Shown here piece by piece: positions 31,650 to 43,775 of a DNA stretch of 64,000 nt. Under the pieces are notes generated by a model, which saw only the letters and a program-made list of their open reading frames with translations, did no database searches and was not told where the DNA came from. Location of the stretch: NCBI GenBank assembly GCA_949825045.1, contig OX463810.1, positions 40,310,201 to 40,374,200 of the forward strand, written 5' to 3'. The DNA comes from Argyresthia goedartella (Eukaryota; Arthropoda; Insecta; Lepidoptera; Argyresthiidae). Position numbers and translations under genes: made by a program. The stretch's first letter is position 1; every line of letters begins with the position of its first letter.

Positions 31650-33881
31650 TCAGTCTTTGCTGCACTTGGTGCATATAAACTCGTCTTTATCTTCTACAGT
31701 TAGTCCCACGCACTCTTCATGTACGTAAGTCACGCAAATACCACATGGCCTCATGTCAGCTACCCTATCTTCTTGACACACAAAGCACAACCATGACTCA
31801 GTACTGACTCCTTTTTTTGACTTCTTTGACTTCTTTTGTTGTTTGTCAACTGCCTTTTTTTTACTTTTTTGGAGATTTTGCTTTCTTTTTTGTGGGCCTT
31901 TGGGAAGGCTGCTTGATGGCCCAGGAATATTCTTCTTGTCAAGAAACATTGACTTTGTAAGTTCTTGAGCAAGACTATTGATGGCTTTTTTCCTAATAGT
32001 AGTTACAACAGGATTTGTATTTTTTTCAGGAGTTTTTAACATATCATAGAAAGACTTTTTTGGCTCGTTACCAACAGACGTACTTTGACTTGAAGTTTCA
32101 GCAAAATTTTCAATTTCTTTTTGCCTTATTTCTGATAGGGGGACATCATCATCATCATTGTTCACTGAGTCAAATGGTGAACCAGCAGAATCAGCTGAAA
32201 GTGGCTTTTGAGCAAGTAAAGCAGGGCGCTCAACTGAAATATCGCTGTCATTTGCAGGCTGCTGAGTAGATGGTAAGTTGTTCTCAATTCCATTACTTGA
32301 TGAAGGAAAACGAGAGGGCGTCAAATCTTTGTTCACTGAATCAAATGATGAACCAGCAGAATCAGCTGGAAGTGGCTGTTGAGCAAGTAAAGCAGGGCGC
32401 TGATCTGAAATATCGCTGTCATCTGCAGGCTGCTGAGTAGATGGTAAGTTGTTCTCAATTCTATTACTTGAAGAAGTCTGTTTTGTAGAAGCAGAGAAAA
32501 CACAGCTATTGTCTTTTTGCACCGTCACTTGCTGCATAGACGGTTGAATGTTATCTTCCCTTATATTCGATGTACCTTCATCCAAAATACTTTCGCTTAC
32601 ATTGCTGGCGTCAGTGTCTTGAGCGTCAGCTTCTTCTGGGATTCGGTCTGGATTATCAGCAGAAGTAGATGCAGGTGGCACGGGGTTGTAAGTAGGAATG
32701 CTTGGAGCATATGCTTCTTCTGAGATTCGGTCTGGATTAAATGGAAAGATTCCTGTAGCCTCAAAACCAGCTTTAATGTTTGCGGGTGTAGCAGCTTTAT
32801 CCCATACTTTAGAAAATAGGCTTCCAAATCTCTGTTTTGTGATTTTTCTGTCTTCATGCAGAGACCAGTATTTAAGTACTTCCTCGTCCCAGTAATACTC
32901 AAAAGATCTGAATACAGATTTGTCCATAGGCTGCAACTCATGCGTCGTATTACTGGGTAAGCAGAAAAGTTTTATTTCGTATTTTTCAGCTGCCTCTACA
33001 ATAGAATAATCCAAATGGCACTTCGCACCGTCAAATATGAGAAGCACTTTTCCGGGTAATTTGAATTTTGAAAAATGATGTATCCAGTTCACAAAAGCTT
33101 CAGTAGTCATGCTACCCTTGGGTGTCATCTGAGCTACAGCACCAGTAGGTAATGAATCGACCCATTCTGATTTCATTCTTTTGCCTTTAAATAAAATCAT
33201 CGGTGGTATTGCGTGACCTAATGCATTACCACATGATACTACTGTCACTGATTCCCCATGTTCGGGTCCCATTATGTGTACTCTCTTTTTACCGCGTTCT
33301 ACAAAGACTTGTGGAGATTTATGTAAATTTAACTGGCAACCCTTTTCCTCAATGTTAAAAATTCGTTCTGCTTTATTCATTATATCATTGTCCTCCATTA
33401 TTTTTTTTAACTTTGAGAAGTAATCAGATACAACAGCCTTATTCAGTTTTTGCGCTCTGGCTGGATTCAATTTTTGAGCTTTACGTCGACTGATATTCGG
33501 GTTACGTCTTAAAAATCCTCTTAACCAATCTCGTCCAATCATTACTCCTCGACTGGATGTTGGTATATTGTTTTCAACACAGAAAGTTTTAACGCATGAA
33601 CGTAATACACGCTGTGTTAATGGGTAACCTACGTTGCACAACCGGATGATGCGCGATTTCAAATCTTTTTCTTGATCAGAGTTTAATAATGGTTTTCTGC
33701 CCAAGGTCGATTTACTGTCTTTCTTTTCTGCCAAATAACGTCTCAGAGTCCGCCTTGGTACGTTGAACTTCCTTGCAGCGGTATACACTTTCATAACGCC
33801 TCTCTTTATGGCAGATATAGCCTTCTTCATATCGTCCTCCACCCAATTACCACGAATACCTTTGCATTTGTACCTCCCCAT
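31650..33881 (-). CDS. pogo/Tigger-type transposase with C-terminal PHD-like finger
   Basis: A 743-residue uninterrupted frame; the start is ATG 33881 (MGRYKCKGIRG). Residues 10-55 form a Psq-type helix-turn-helix (AISAIKRGVMKVYTAARKFN, VPRRTLRRYL), followed by a CENP-B-like DNA-binding region to about 145. The DDE_1 catalytic core spans about 170-380: FNIEEKGCQLNLH, LLIFDGAKCHLD (Asp284), NTTHELQPMDKSVF (Asp320). The first catalytic Asp is replaced by Glu178 (codon at 33348-33350). Residues 390-600 are polar and low in complexity with two near-duplicated blocks (QRPALLAQQPLPADSAGSS and ERPALLAQKPLSADSAGSP). A Lys-rich stretch precedes a Cys/His finger at about 697-743 (CFVCQ, CGIC, HEEC, CTKC). 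It acts in the nucleus on the element's own ends. Confidence 0.9.
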   Translation of the reverse strand: MGRYKCKGIRGNWVEDDMKKAISAIKRGVMKVYTAARKFNVPRRTLRRYLAEKKDSKSTLGRKPLLNSDQEKDLKSRIIRLCNVGYPLTQRVLRSCVKTFCVENNIPTSSRGVMIGRDWLRGFLRRNPNISRRKAQKLNPARAQKLNKAVVSDYFSKLKKIMEDNDIMNKAERIFNIEEKGCQLNLHKSPQVFVERGKKRVHIMGPEHGESVTVVSCGNALGHAIPPMILFKGKRMKSEWVDSLPTGAVAQMTPKGSMTTEAFVNWIHHFSKFKLPGKVLLIFDGAKCHLDYSIVEAAEKYEIKLFCLPSNTTHELQPMDKSVFRSFEYYWDEEVLKYWSLHEDRKITKQRFGSLFSKVWDKAATPANIKAGFEATGIFPFNPDRISEEAYAPSIPTYNPVPPASTSADNPDRIPEEADAQDTDASNVSESILDEGTSNIREDNIQPSMQQVTVQKDNSCVFSASTKQTSSSNRIENNLPSTQQPADDSDISDQRPALLAQQPLPADSAGSSFDSVNKDLTPSRFPSSSNGIENNLPSTQQPANDSDISVERPALLAQKPLSADSAGSPFDSVNNDDDDVPLSEIRQKEIENFAETSSQSTSVGNEPKKSFYDMLKTPEKNTNPVVTTIRKKAINSLAQELTKSMFLDKKNIPGPSSSLPKGPQKRKQNLQKSKKKAVDKQQKKSKKSKKGVSTESWLCFVCQEDRVADMRPCGICVTYVHEECVGLTVEDKDEFICTKCSKD

Positions 33882-34339
33882 AATCTGAAACAATAATAAG
33901 TAGGTAAATACTTACGTATCTATTAATTTATAAAATCATACTGAAAATATGGCCATTCAGTGGCCATATTATCAGTCACGCCATTGTTTTATTCGGACTC
34001 ACACTTACAACAAATATGTCAAATTACTGAATAATCCTACATCAGATTGTCAAAATAATTAACTTAAATGCTTTATAGAACAATATAAACTGAGCTAAAC
34101 TAAAAATACACAGAATTATAGCACAAAACTTACTCAGAATTTTTGTAGCCGGCCACACGGTCTCCCACTGCACAGTTTTTTCGCGACTGGCGTGTGCGCG
34201 AGAGGCGCCGGCGGGTGCGCGTCGGGACACGAACCGTCGAGCCGAACTTTCACGAACATACCCGATTCTGTGTAGTTTTCGGTAGCATAGATAATGTTAG
34301 GTGGCCATATTGTTCGGCTGGCCATATTCTACCCAGGTA

Positions 34340-37300
34340 CCTAAGTAGAAAAAAGTGACACTGTTTCCTCTACTTGCAACACAGTACATCAATCTAAAAA
34401 GCTTGTTAAGTGGCCAACTATTTCATTGCCCAAATTCAGTGGCTCTTATGATAACTGGTTAGAGTACAGGGACACATTTACTAGCTTGATTCATAACAAT
34501 CAAGAAATAGATGATATCAATAAGTTCCACTATTTGAGAGCCACCTTGGAGGGCTCAGCAGCTATTGTCATAAAGTCGATTGAGTTCTCTTCAACGAATT
34601 ATTGTGTGGCATGGGATCTTATCTGTGAAAGATTCAATAATAAAAAGTTGTTAGTGCAAAATCACGTTTCGGCGCTATTCAACATTGAGCACATCACAAA
34701 GGAATCCTCACAAGTCTTAAAACGTCTTATTGACCAAATTAACAAGAATCTAAGAGCTCTTAAACTTCTCGATGAGCCAATTGAATATTGGGATACTCTA
34801 CTCATATATATAATCACTCAAAAATTAGATTCTAAAACATATCGCGAATTTAAAGGGCGAATGAACGCAGGCAAAGATATTAAATTTGAGTCATTTCTTT
34901 CATTCCTGCGCAGTCGCGCAGATTTAGTAGAAACTTTGGAACTGTCGCGGTCAGGTCAATTAGGTCAGACGAAAGTCAATACCCCCAAACTTAAAACTAT
35001 GGTGTCCGTTACGTCTGGTAATGATAATAAGTCATGCCAAAAATGTAATGGTGAACATAGTCTTAGCGAGTGTTCTCAATTCTTGTCATTGAGTAATGAA
35101 GCGAGGTTGAAGTTGTTGCCTGACTATAAAATATGTTTTAATTGTTTGGGTAGCGGTCACTTTGCAAATAACTGTAAGAAAAGGGTAAGCTGCAAAATAT
35201 GTAAGCGTAAGCACAATACTCTTATTCATGTGGCTGATTTCAAGTCATCGAAATTAGAAGGTAATGGGACTACATCCAAACCTATTAATAATAATGATTC
35301 ATTACAGACGCCTCCAAGTCACACAAGTCAGCCAAAAGATGGCGCTAGTGGCGGTGTTAGTCTTTCAGCGACCATGTCGTCTAAAACCGAGAGTAGTGGT
35401 GCTGTACTACTATCAACGACTTTGATAAAAATTTATGACTCTCATAACAGACAACATGTTGCACGAGCTATTTTAGATAGTGGAAGTACATCCTGTTTAA
35501 TGACCGAAAAATTGTATTCGAAATTAAACTTGCCTGTTAATAATATTGACAAGTCAATAATGGGCATCAACAATGCTTCCACGCAAATAAATAAACTATG
35601 TCAGGTATCAGTTACGTCATTGGATGATTCATTTTCGATGAAGTTTAGTTGCTACGTTTTGCCTTCAATCACTGACAACGTGCCTTGCAGTCATATCAAT
35701 TTAAATAACTTAAATATCCCATCAGAGATTAATTTGGCCGATCCACACTTTCACACACCGGCCCCGGTGGATTTGATAATAGGAGCCGATGTTTTCTGGG
35801 ACATTTTAGGATCTCAGCGCATAGCATTGGGTGAAGGTCAACCTATCTTGTTTGAAACGAGGTTTGGATGGTTGGTTTCAGGACCTATTGGTCCCACTTA
35901 CTCATCAAAAAGCAAAACACTTAAATGCAATTTTAGTAAAATTGGTACAACTCAACATGAGTTAATCGATGACACGGACAAACTTCATCATGACCTTGTG
36001 CGATTTTGGCAGTTAGAGGAAATAAATCCTCATTTACCTCACTACTCGAAAGAGGAGCAATTATGCGAGACTCATTTCATGGAAAACACTACTCGTCTGA
36101 AGGACGGACGGTTTTGTGTAAAGATCCCTTTGAAGGAATCACCTGAGTTACTCGGCGATACACATCATAAAGCTAAAAAGTGCTTTTTATCACTAGAGCG
36201 TCGTTTTGAATCTCAATCAAGATTAGGTCAGTTATATAAAGATTTCATGTCAGAATACGAGTCATTGGGCCACATGTCAGTGTGCACATTACCAAATTCA
36301 GACAAACCTGGTCATTTTATCCCACATCATGGTGTTCTGAGAGAAGATCATTCAACCACTAAACTTGGAGCTGTTTTTAATGCCAGTTGTCCTACTACTA
36401 CTGGTATTAGTTATAATGATATTCAGATGGTTGGTCCTACTGTGCAGGACGATCTATTGTCCTTGCTCCTGAGATTTAGGCAGCATAAGTATGTATTAGC
36501 CGCAGATTTCGAGAAGATGTACCGCCAAATCATGGTTCATCCTGACTTTCGACATCTGCAGCAAATATTTTGGCGTAGTTCTCCATCTGAACCCATCAAG
36601 TCCTATCAACTTAACACTGTTACCTATGGGACGGCGAGCGCCCCGTTTTTAGCTACAAGATGTATCAAACAAATAGGCCTTGAGTGTGAAAATGAACAGA
36701 TCACAGATGTGATTGTCCATGACTTTTACGTCGATGATCTGCTCACCGGTGGAAATACTGTTAAAGAAGTGTTTGACATACGTGAACAAGTCACTGCCAA
36801 ACTTGCATCAGCATGCATGCCACTAAGAAAGTGGAAGTCTAATCATGCTCCATTGTCAGCTGACACATGCACACCCACAATTAATATGAATATCGGAGCG
36901 TCAGAACCGAATAAAACTCTAGGTTTGAGCTGGCAAACTGAGAAGGATCAACTTAGTTTCCCCATTTGTATTGCCCCAGTCAAAATAAACAATACAAAAA
37001 GAAACGTATTATCTGTAATTGCTCAAATATTCGACCCGTTAGGTCTCCTTTCTCCCTGTGTCAACAGAATGAAAATGCTATTACAGAATTTGTGGCTTAA
37101 GAAATTATCATGGGATGAGCAGTTGCCAGCTGATATAACAGAGAGCTGAAATGAAATATTAAAGACGTTGCCTTGTTTAAATGAAGTTAGCATACCACGG
37201 CACGTATTGAGCGAATCATATCAGTGGGTTGAGATTCATGTTTTCTCAGATGCCTCTGAAAAAGCGTATGGCGCTTGTTTATATCTTCGCAGCGTTAGCC

Positions 37301-39335
37301 AATGTGGAGACGTAGTTGTAAACTTGTTAATGGCAAAAAGTCGTGTCTCACCAATCAAGCCAACCACGATTCCTCGCCTAGAACTTTGCAGAGCGTTGGT
37401 TGGAACACGTCTTTATGTAAAGGCTACAGAGGCTCTTCGTTTAAAGATAAAGTCTGTCACGTTCTGGACAGACTCAACAATAGTGCTAGGTTGGTTGAAA
37501 ATGATGCCCAAACGATTACAACCATTTGTGCGTAATCGCACTGCTGAAATTGTAGACAAGACTGGCAATTGTATGTGGAGACATGTCCCTACGGACTTGA
37601 ACCCTGCGGATTTAATATCACGTGGAGTCAGTATAGATTCATTGAAATCTCTTGATCTGTGGTGGTCAGGTCCCGCATTTTTGAAGCATGATTCAGCATA
37701 TTGGTTTGGCCTTCACATCAGGTATCTAATGTATTGTTGCCGGCAACGCACCCTGAAGTTTCGTTAAAATCAGTTGTCACTGATAAAAATAGAGATCGTA
37801 TTGGTATCATTAATTTTGAAAGGTTTTCAAATCTTTTACGTTTAAATCGCACAATCGCATATGTTCTGCTTTTCATCAAAGCATGTAAAAGACAAACCAA
37901 AGATAACAACCTATCTGTAGATGAGTTAGACCAAGGATTAAACATTTTAATAAAGGATTCTCAAAGAGAATCATTTCCTGAATATGAGATTCTGTTACAC
38001 AACAAACAGTTACCTAACAAAAGTCAATTATTGAAATTAAATGTGTTTATGGATGATAATAAAATCATGAGGGTTGGTGGTCGCTTAGCTAATTCGGATT
38101 TTTCATATGAAAAGAAACACCCAATACTACTACAGTCCACTCATTCACTTACAAGGTTAATTTTCGAGTTAGAACACAAGCGGCTTATGCACGCCGGACC
38201 TCAATTATTGTTGTACAGTATCAAGGATAGGTATTGGCCCATAGGCGGCCAGGGATTAGCGAAAGCTTGTTATAGGCGATGCGTTCGCTGTGTGCACATG
38301 AAAGGTCGCACTGTCAACCCATTAATGGGAAATTTACCTGCTACTCGTCTCGTACCGGGTCAAGTTTTTATAAATGTAGGTATGGATTACGCTGGCCCTA
38401 TTTCAATTGCAAGTCGTCAAGGTAGAGGCTGTCGAATAGTTAAAACTTATATAGTGATTTTCATATGCTTCAGCGTCAAGGCCATTCACTTAGAATTAGT
38501 TGGCGACTTAACTAGCAACAATTTTTTACTGGCGTTGCGTCGATTTATGTCACGGAGGGGCAAACCCCAAAATCTTTACTCAGACAATGGTACTTCATTC
38601 ACAGGGGCGTATAATGATATCTCTAAATTCATTAAGGACAATTGCAGTTCGCTTTCAGAGGAGGTTGCCAATGACGGCATTAATTTTAAATTTATTCCTG
38701 CGTACTCACCACACTTTGGAGGACTTTGGGAGGCAGGGGTTAAGTCGACTAAATTTCATTTACAACGAGTGTTGGGACAATGTAACCTTACTTATGAGGA
38801 ATTAAATTCTACTCTAACCCAAATCGAAGCCATTCTTAATTCGAGGCCGCTCACACCGATGTCGACGGACCCTGAAGATTTGACGCCGCTGTCACCAGGT
38901 CATTTTCTTATCGGACGTCCTATTACTTCATTGCCGATGAAAGATCTCATGGAGTACTCCACCACTCATCTCAGCCGCTATCAACGCATAGAACAATTGA
39001 GGCAGCATTTTTGGACCAGATGGTATAAAGAATATGTGTCGCAACTGCAACATCGAACCAAATGGCAGAAGAACAACCATAACTTGAAAATTAATTCAAT
39101 GGTAATACTTAAGGATGATAATATGCCTCCTTTGAAATGGAGACTTGGAAGAATAGTGGCAGTCTTTCCTGGTCGCGACGGAATCAGTCGTGTAGCAGAC
39201 ATCAAAACCGCTGGTGGAGTTGTACGGCGATCATTCTCGCGGATTTGTCCTCTCCCAGAAGATATCGTAGAGGTTGAAAGCAAAGCTTTCAACGTGGTGG
39301 GGCATGTTGTAAATCAAGCGCCTGTGACTTCGTAA
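34340..39335 (+). pseudogene. BEL/Pao gag-pol polyprotein
   Basis: After a frame change in an A run near 34350 the frame runs PKFSGSYDNWLEYRDTF (DUF1759 gag), CCHC-type knuckles (CQKC...C, CFNCLGSGHFANNC), protease AILDSGSTSCLM, RT (LAADFEKMYRQIMVH, YVDDLLTGG), RNase H (FSDASEKAYGACLY, FWTDSTIVLGWL), integrase zinc site and core (GMDYAGPI, SDNGTSFTGA, HFGGLWEAGVKSTK with the catalytic Glu), and a DUF5641-like tail ending at 39335 inside the 3' LTR. Lesions: an in-frame TGA at 37147-37149 (same frame open on both sides) and a 4-base insertion-type shift near 37700. All catalytic motifs are intact. The protein copies the element RNA and integrates the cDNA. Confidence 0.9.
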
Positions 39336-39477
39336 CTAGCAATAAGTACTCAATGTGTCGTTGCTGTTGTTTTTCAGTCAGGCGTTTTCTCTCTTAATAT
39401 AATCTGTGAGAACTACATATCGTGCTGCGTTTATTTTTTCAATTTCCCAAGAATCTCATCATTTTCAAGTAATTACA
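39305..39477 (+). repeat. 3' LTR of the BEL/Pao element
   Basis: Begins TGTTGTAAATC right after the purine tract GGTGGGGCA and ends AAGTAATTACA. It matches 29135-29291 apart from the missing left end there. The pol stop codon lies inside it. Confidence 0.8.
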
Positions 39478-39738
39478 AAAAGGTATAGTCAATAGTCAAA
39501 GTACTTTATTACTGTAGATATTTACATATACTTAGCAAACGTCATTTTTGCCTCTTCTCTACATTGGACCACTGTGGGAGAAGAGGGGCGTAGAAACTCC
39601 CACAGATTTATTTTTAGATCTCTTTTAAAAATAGGTTGTGCTTAACTAATACAAATATGAAAAATTTAATTGTTATGATTAATAAGCAGGAATAAATAAT
39701 TACAAAATTATTAACAGCAAGGTCTGTGTTGAGCCAGA

Positions 39739-42601
39739 TTAACCCCATACAGTTCTGTCATTTAAGTAATCTTGAACATTGTAATATCCCTTTTTCGACA
39801 AAGTCGCTTTAACATGCTTTTTAAATTGCTCAAATGGCAATTTCAAAATCTCCAGAGGTATCTTATTGTAGTAGAGAATGCACTGACCCTTGAAAGAATT
39901 GCTAACCTTCGCGAGTCTAAAACGGGGCGCACATAGTCTGTGATTATTTCTTAGGTTAACATTACAGCTGTCGCTAAGTTTGGAAAATGTTGTAAGGTTC
40001 TTGCGTACATACATTATATTTTCGAAAATAAATTGACTAGTTACTGTTAGTATGTCAATTTCTTTAAAAAGCTCTCTTAAGGAATCTGTTCATTTTAAAT
40101 TATAAATTGCTCGAATAGCTCTTTTCTGTAAAATAAAAATAGTTTGAATATCCGCTGCTTTCCCCCACAACAAGATACCATAGGACATCACACTATGAAA
40201 GTAACTAAAATATACTAGCCTAGATGTAGCCACATCCGTGTTTTGTCTAATGTTCCTAACAGCGTAAGCCGCAGAACTTAATTTACCAGCCAATTTTTCT
40301 ATGTGGGGTCCCCACTGCAATTTGTTATCAATGGTTATTCCAAGAAACTTCGTGTCATTTACTAATTCTAACGTATTGCTGTCCAACACTAAACTGGTCC
40401 CAACTTGCCTGACATTTGGAAGTGAGAATTTGATACATTTGGTTTTACCAGCATTTAACAATAAATTGTTAAATGTGAACCAATTCAAGGTTAAAGACAA
40501 TACACCATTAAAATCATCAAAATCTCCTTGTTGTCTTTCAATTTTGAAGACCATTGAAGTATCATCAGCAAACAACACTATGTCAGTTAATTTCTCCACC
40601 ATGAAAGGCAGATCATTAATATATACCAGGAATAAGAAAGGGCCTAATATGGAACCTTGTGGAACGCCAATTTTAACACCCGACCCATCAGATTTTACGC
40701 CGTAAACTTCTGCCTTTTGAATTCTATTGCTTAGGTATGATCTTAGTAGATCCAACGCTTTATTTCTAACTCCGTAATGATTTAATTTAATTAATAGCGT
40801 ATTATGATCAACACAATCAAACGCCTTCGACAGGTCGCAAAAAACTCCGATAGCATCCTGTGCGGCCTCCCATGCAGAATAAATATGAGATACAAGGGTA
40901 ATACCTGCATCCGTAGTCGATTTACCCCTAGTGAAACCATATTGTTTAGCGTGGAGTTGTTTTGTACGGTTGAAGTGTGAGAGCATTTGATTGAGTATAA
41001 TCTTTTCAAATATTTTACTTAGTGTTGGAAGAACAGATATTGGTCTGAAATTTGAAGGATCGCCCTTATCTCCCGATTTGAACAGCGGTATAAGTTTACT
41101 GTATTTCATGAGGTCTGGAAAAGCCCCATCGTCAACACATTTATTGAATATATAAGCTAAGTGTGGGGCTATAACTAGAATTACTGAACCAATGACTTTG
41201 ACTGATATACCCCACAGGTCTTCCGTATTTTTTAAGGTAAGTAATTTAAACGTTTTGACAATGTCCTGGGGATATACATGATGAAATTTTAAATATAAAT
41301 TACTGACGCTAGTGTTATTTTTTAATAAAGTCTCTGCTTCAAATGGAGATGAATTTAGACGGTCCGTTGTGAGTACGGGTACATTGGTGAAGAATGTTTC
41401 AAAAGCTCGAGCAACATCAGCGTTGGATTTAACAACATCATCACCTATCTTTAGGCAGAAATCACTGTCCCTTGGTATAACTTTGCCAGTTTCGCGGTTT
41501 ATTATTTGCCAAACTGTTATCATTCTATTATTTGAATTTTGAATTTTTCTATTAATGTGTAAAGTTTTTGCAGTTCTACAAACCAACTTGAAAGTTTTGG
41601 AATATTTTTTAACATAGTCATGAAATTTTCGATCAAAGTTATAGGTTTTTTGATCATAAAGGTCATACAAGATAACTCTACTTTTACGAATTCCAAACGT
41701 TGCCCAGTCATTAAATTAAGATTTGCCGTTGTAGTCACTGACTTTCTTTAATTTGAAAACTTTATTGAATTCTGTCTGAATAATGTTGAAGAAGTCTGAG
41801 TAGATTTTGTTTGGGTTCTATTCATTAAAATCCGGTACTGGCAAATTTATATCTAAGTTTTTCGTATATGTCTCTAGTCTATGGGATGTAATAGGCCTAT
41901 AAAATGATGGACCAGTCTTATCCTTAATAGTAATTGGGAATGAAACTGTTTGACCACTGTGATCGGAGGGTAAGCAGTTAATTACACTTTTACTTGTGAA
42001 TGCATAGTCACAAAAAACGTTATCTAAGCAAGTTTGGCTGGTAAGTGTAATTCTAGTCGGCTCTAGAAATACATGACATAAATTAAATGATTTGAACAGA
42101 GTTATTAATCGTCGCTTCAGTGTTGTATCTACAAGCAGATCTACATTAAGATCGCCACAAATAATTAACTTTTTCTGTTATTACAAAGTTTAATGAGGGC
42201 TTCCTCCATAATTTTCTCAAATATTTCGAAATTGCCATGGCCTTTTTCATCCCTCGGTGGCCTGTAGACACAAACAATAATATGGCTATCTAACTCAACA
42301 CAGGATACCACTATTTGTCTTTCAACAGTAACTGCAAGAATATCTTTCCGTTGTTTCCCTTAATATTATTTTTCACTAAGATTAAAGAACCACCTCTATC
42401 AGCAGTCTTTCTATTGTAACAACTGACAATTTTGTAATTATTTATGTTAAAAGACATCATATTTTCCTTCAACCAGTGTTCAGTAACACAAATAATATCA
42501 ATGTCAGAATTATTTAGAAATAATTCTAATACAAGTTCTTTGCCAGGTAGCCCCTGGATGTTTTGATGGGCAATATTTAACTGGGGCTTACATTTTGACA
42601 T
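39739..42601 (-). pseudogene. CR1-like ORF2 (endonuclease and reverse transcriptase), broken
   Basis: The endonuclease starts near 42601 (LNIAHQNIQGLPG with the catalytic Asn, ICVTEHWL with the Glu). The centre, 41750-42310, is decayed by several shifts. From 41670 the RT is open to 40093: FRPISVLPTLSKIFEKI, VFCDLSKAFDCVDHN, GVPQGSILGPFLFLVYIND, LFADDTSMVF (FADD). An in-frame TGA at 40090-40092 then precedes the C-terminal part, which ends KKGYYNVQDYLNDRTVWG at 39739. It lacks RNase H. It is closely similar in its tail to the fragment inside the mariner at 18.6-19.0 kb. Confidence 0.8.
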
Positions 42602-42648
42602 ATTTAGTGGCTCTTGTATGCTAGAGATTTCCTCTATTGTCTTATGAA

Positions 42649-43464
42649 CTAATTTAAATTACTTGGAACAGATTCCAATGTTGCATGCAAAGTATAATTA
42701 ACAGGTGAATTCCCATTAGGGGTGCATGTCATATTACTCTTAAAATAAGCTGATGTCAAGTTGAACTTAGTTAAACCAACTATAGCTGCGTCGCATATAT
42801 TATAAGCTAACAATGTAGCTACTAATTTTCTATATTTATTAGACAGGTACAATGTATCCCGTGTCAGAGTAAAGTTATGAATAAAATTATTCATGTCGAA
42901 ATATAAAATAGCATCGCTGTGATGACATGTTAAATTAAATAAATGAATATTCATTCTATGCACAGATTTGTTCTGTAGTTCTGTCAAATTACAGGCATAT
43001 GGAAAATTGCATAGTATAAATTTGCATTTCATCCTACTATGTAAGTCTAGAAGTGTTTCAACACTTTTATTCAAATCATTCCGACTAATGTTTGAATGAT
43101 TTCCTACCATAATTACAATAGTGCTGTACTCATCATAGATACCGCGACTAATCATCTTCACTAGATCTACAAATGAACTATTTGGACAGCAAATGTTCGT
43201 TACTTTTTGGTTAAGCCGGTTATGTAATAGAGTCCCAAATCCTGCACCTACTTTGTCGGAGAACAACAGAGTTTTTCTCTGAGCACATATTTTGGTAGCT
43301 GGCGATATTTTCTGGTATAAATGAAAAGACTGGTAAATGAATGGTAAGTATAATGAGCAAGTATCGATAATGGGAACAAGCATTATGACTGAGCATCGAG
43401 AGAACACTGAAGTTATTTGGTTGCAACAGGTATCATCACCGGACGCTACTGTTTCAACAGGCAT
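42649..43464 (-). pseudogene. CR1-like ORF1 fragment with SGNH-esterase-like domain
   Basis: A 271-codon open frame from 43464. It shows TLLFSDKVGAGFGTLLHNRL (block I region, where GDS-type enzymes have the nucleophile; here FSDKVG), YSTIVIMVGNHSNIS (block III-like G.N) and a C-terminal MNIHLFNLTCHHSDAILYFD region. The arrangement parallels the last third of the ORF1 at 9872-11479. The N-terminal PHD finger and coiled coil are absent, so the element was 5'-truncated near 43465. Without its upstream part it is unlikely to be expressed. Confidence 0.7.
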
Positions 43465-43465
43465 T

Positions 43466-43775
43466 TCTGGTGATTAGCAAGAGGGGAAATGCAGGATGTC
43501 CCGAATGTGGGGCGGAGAAAACAGGCTCCCATCTAATGGCAATTCTGCCCAACATATGCTGCAAGCAGGTGAAATATGTGGCCTGGATCAGCTCCGAGAA
43601 GACGACCTGGAGTATGTTGCACCAAGAATGATCGCAGGACTCTACAAGGAATGGAAATATAAGGCTGATGCACTGTCACACCAAGTGATCTGATTACCCG
43701 TCTGTGGCCGTGGCATGCGTCCCCAAGAAAAATAAAATTATGATTAGCCACATTACAAGCAAAGAAATAACTTAC
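43466..43775. other. Unassigned sequence next to the LINE 5' break
   Basis: The plus strand has a CPECGAEKTGSHL-like zinc-ribbon stretch near 43495-43540 that might be the tail of another retroelement. It is short, broken by stops, and no family is assigned. Confidence 0.35.

Larger units (their letters stand above)
30268..34337. mobile_element. pogo/Tigger-type DNA transposon
   Basis: TA target duplication at 30266-30267 and 34338-34339. The inverted ends read CACGGGTCGAATATGGCCA and CCTGGGTAGAATATGGCCA inward (a few mismatches). It encodes one transposase (31650-33881, minus). Many ATATGGCC/GGCCAT words fill the subterminal regions. A SINE is inserted downstream of the gene at 31308. It lies in gag of the BEL element. 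Confidence 0.9.
29135..39477 (+). mobile_element. BEL/Pao LTR retrotransposon (interrupted)
   Basis: LTRs at both ends share about 155 bp with near identity. Between them are a leader (29292-29953), gag, protease, RT, RNase H and integrase in the BEL/Pao order. The sequence right after the 5' LTR is TGGTCCAGGATCG, a candidate tRNA primer site. A GGTGGGG purine tract immediately precedes the 3' LTR. A pogo-type transposon occupies 30268-34337. The 5' LTR lacks about 18 bp at its left end. No direct duplication flanks the element. No envelope gene is present. Confidence 0.85.
39482..43465 (-). mobile_element. Second CR1-like LINE, 5'-truncated and decayed
   Basis: Minus-strand LINE directly abutting the BEL 3' LTR. 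It has a 3' tail of AATAGTC-type repeats (39485-39500), ORF2 (39739-42601) and the esterase-like end of ORF1 (42649-43464). The PHD part of ORF1 and the 5' leader are missing. It is the same broad group as the LINE at 6.7-12.1 kb, but a different and older subfamily. Confidence 0.8.

Noticed and set aside
34340..39477. Possible endogenous retrovirus with envelope
   Set aside because: Pol ends directly in the 3' LTR and no membrane-type frame follows the integrase; the domain order is that of a BEL/Pao retrotransposon.
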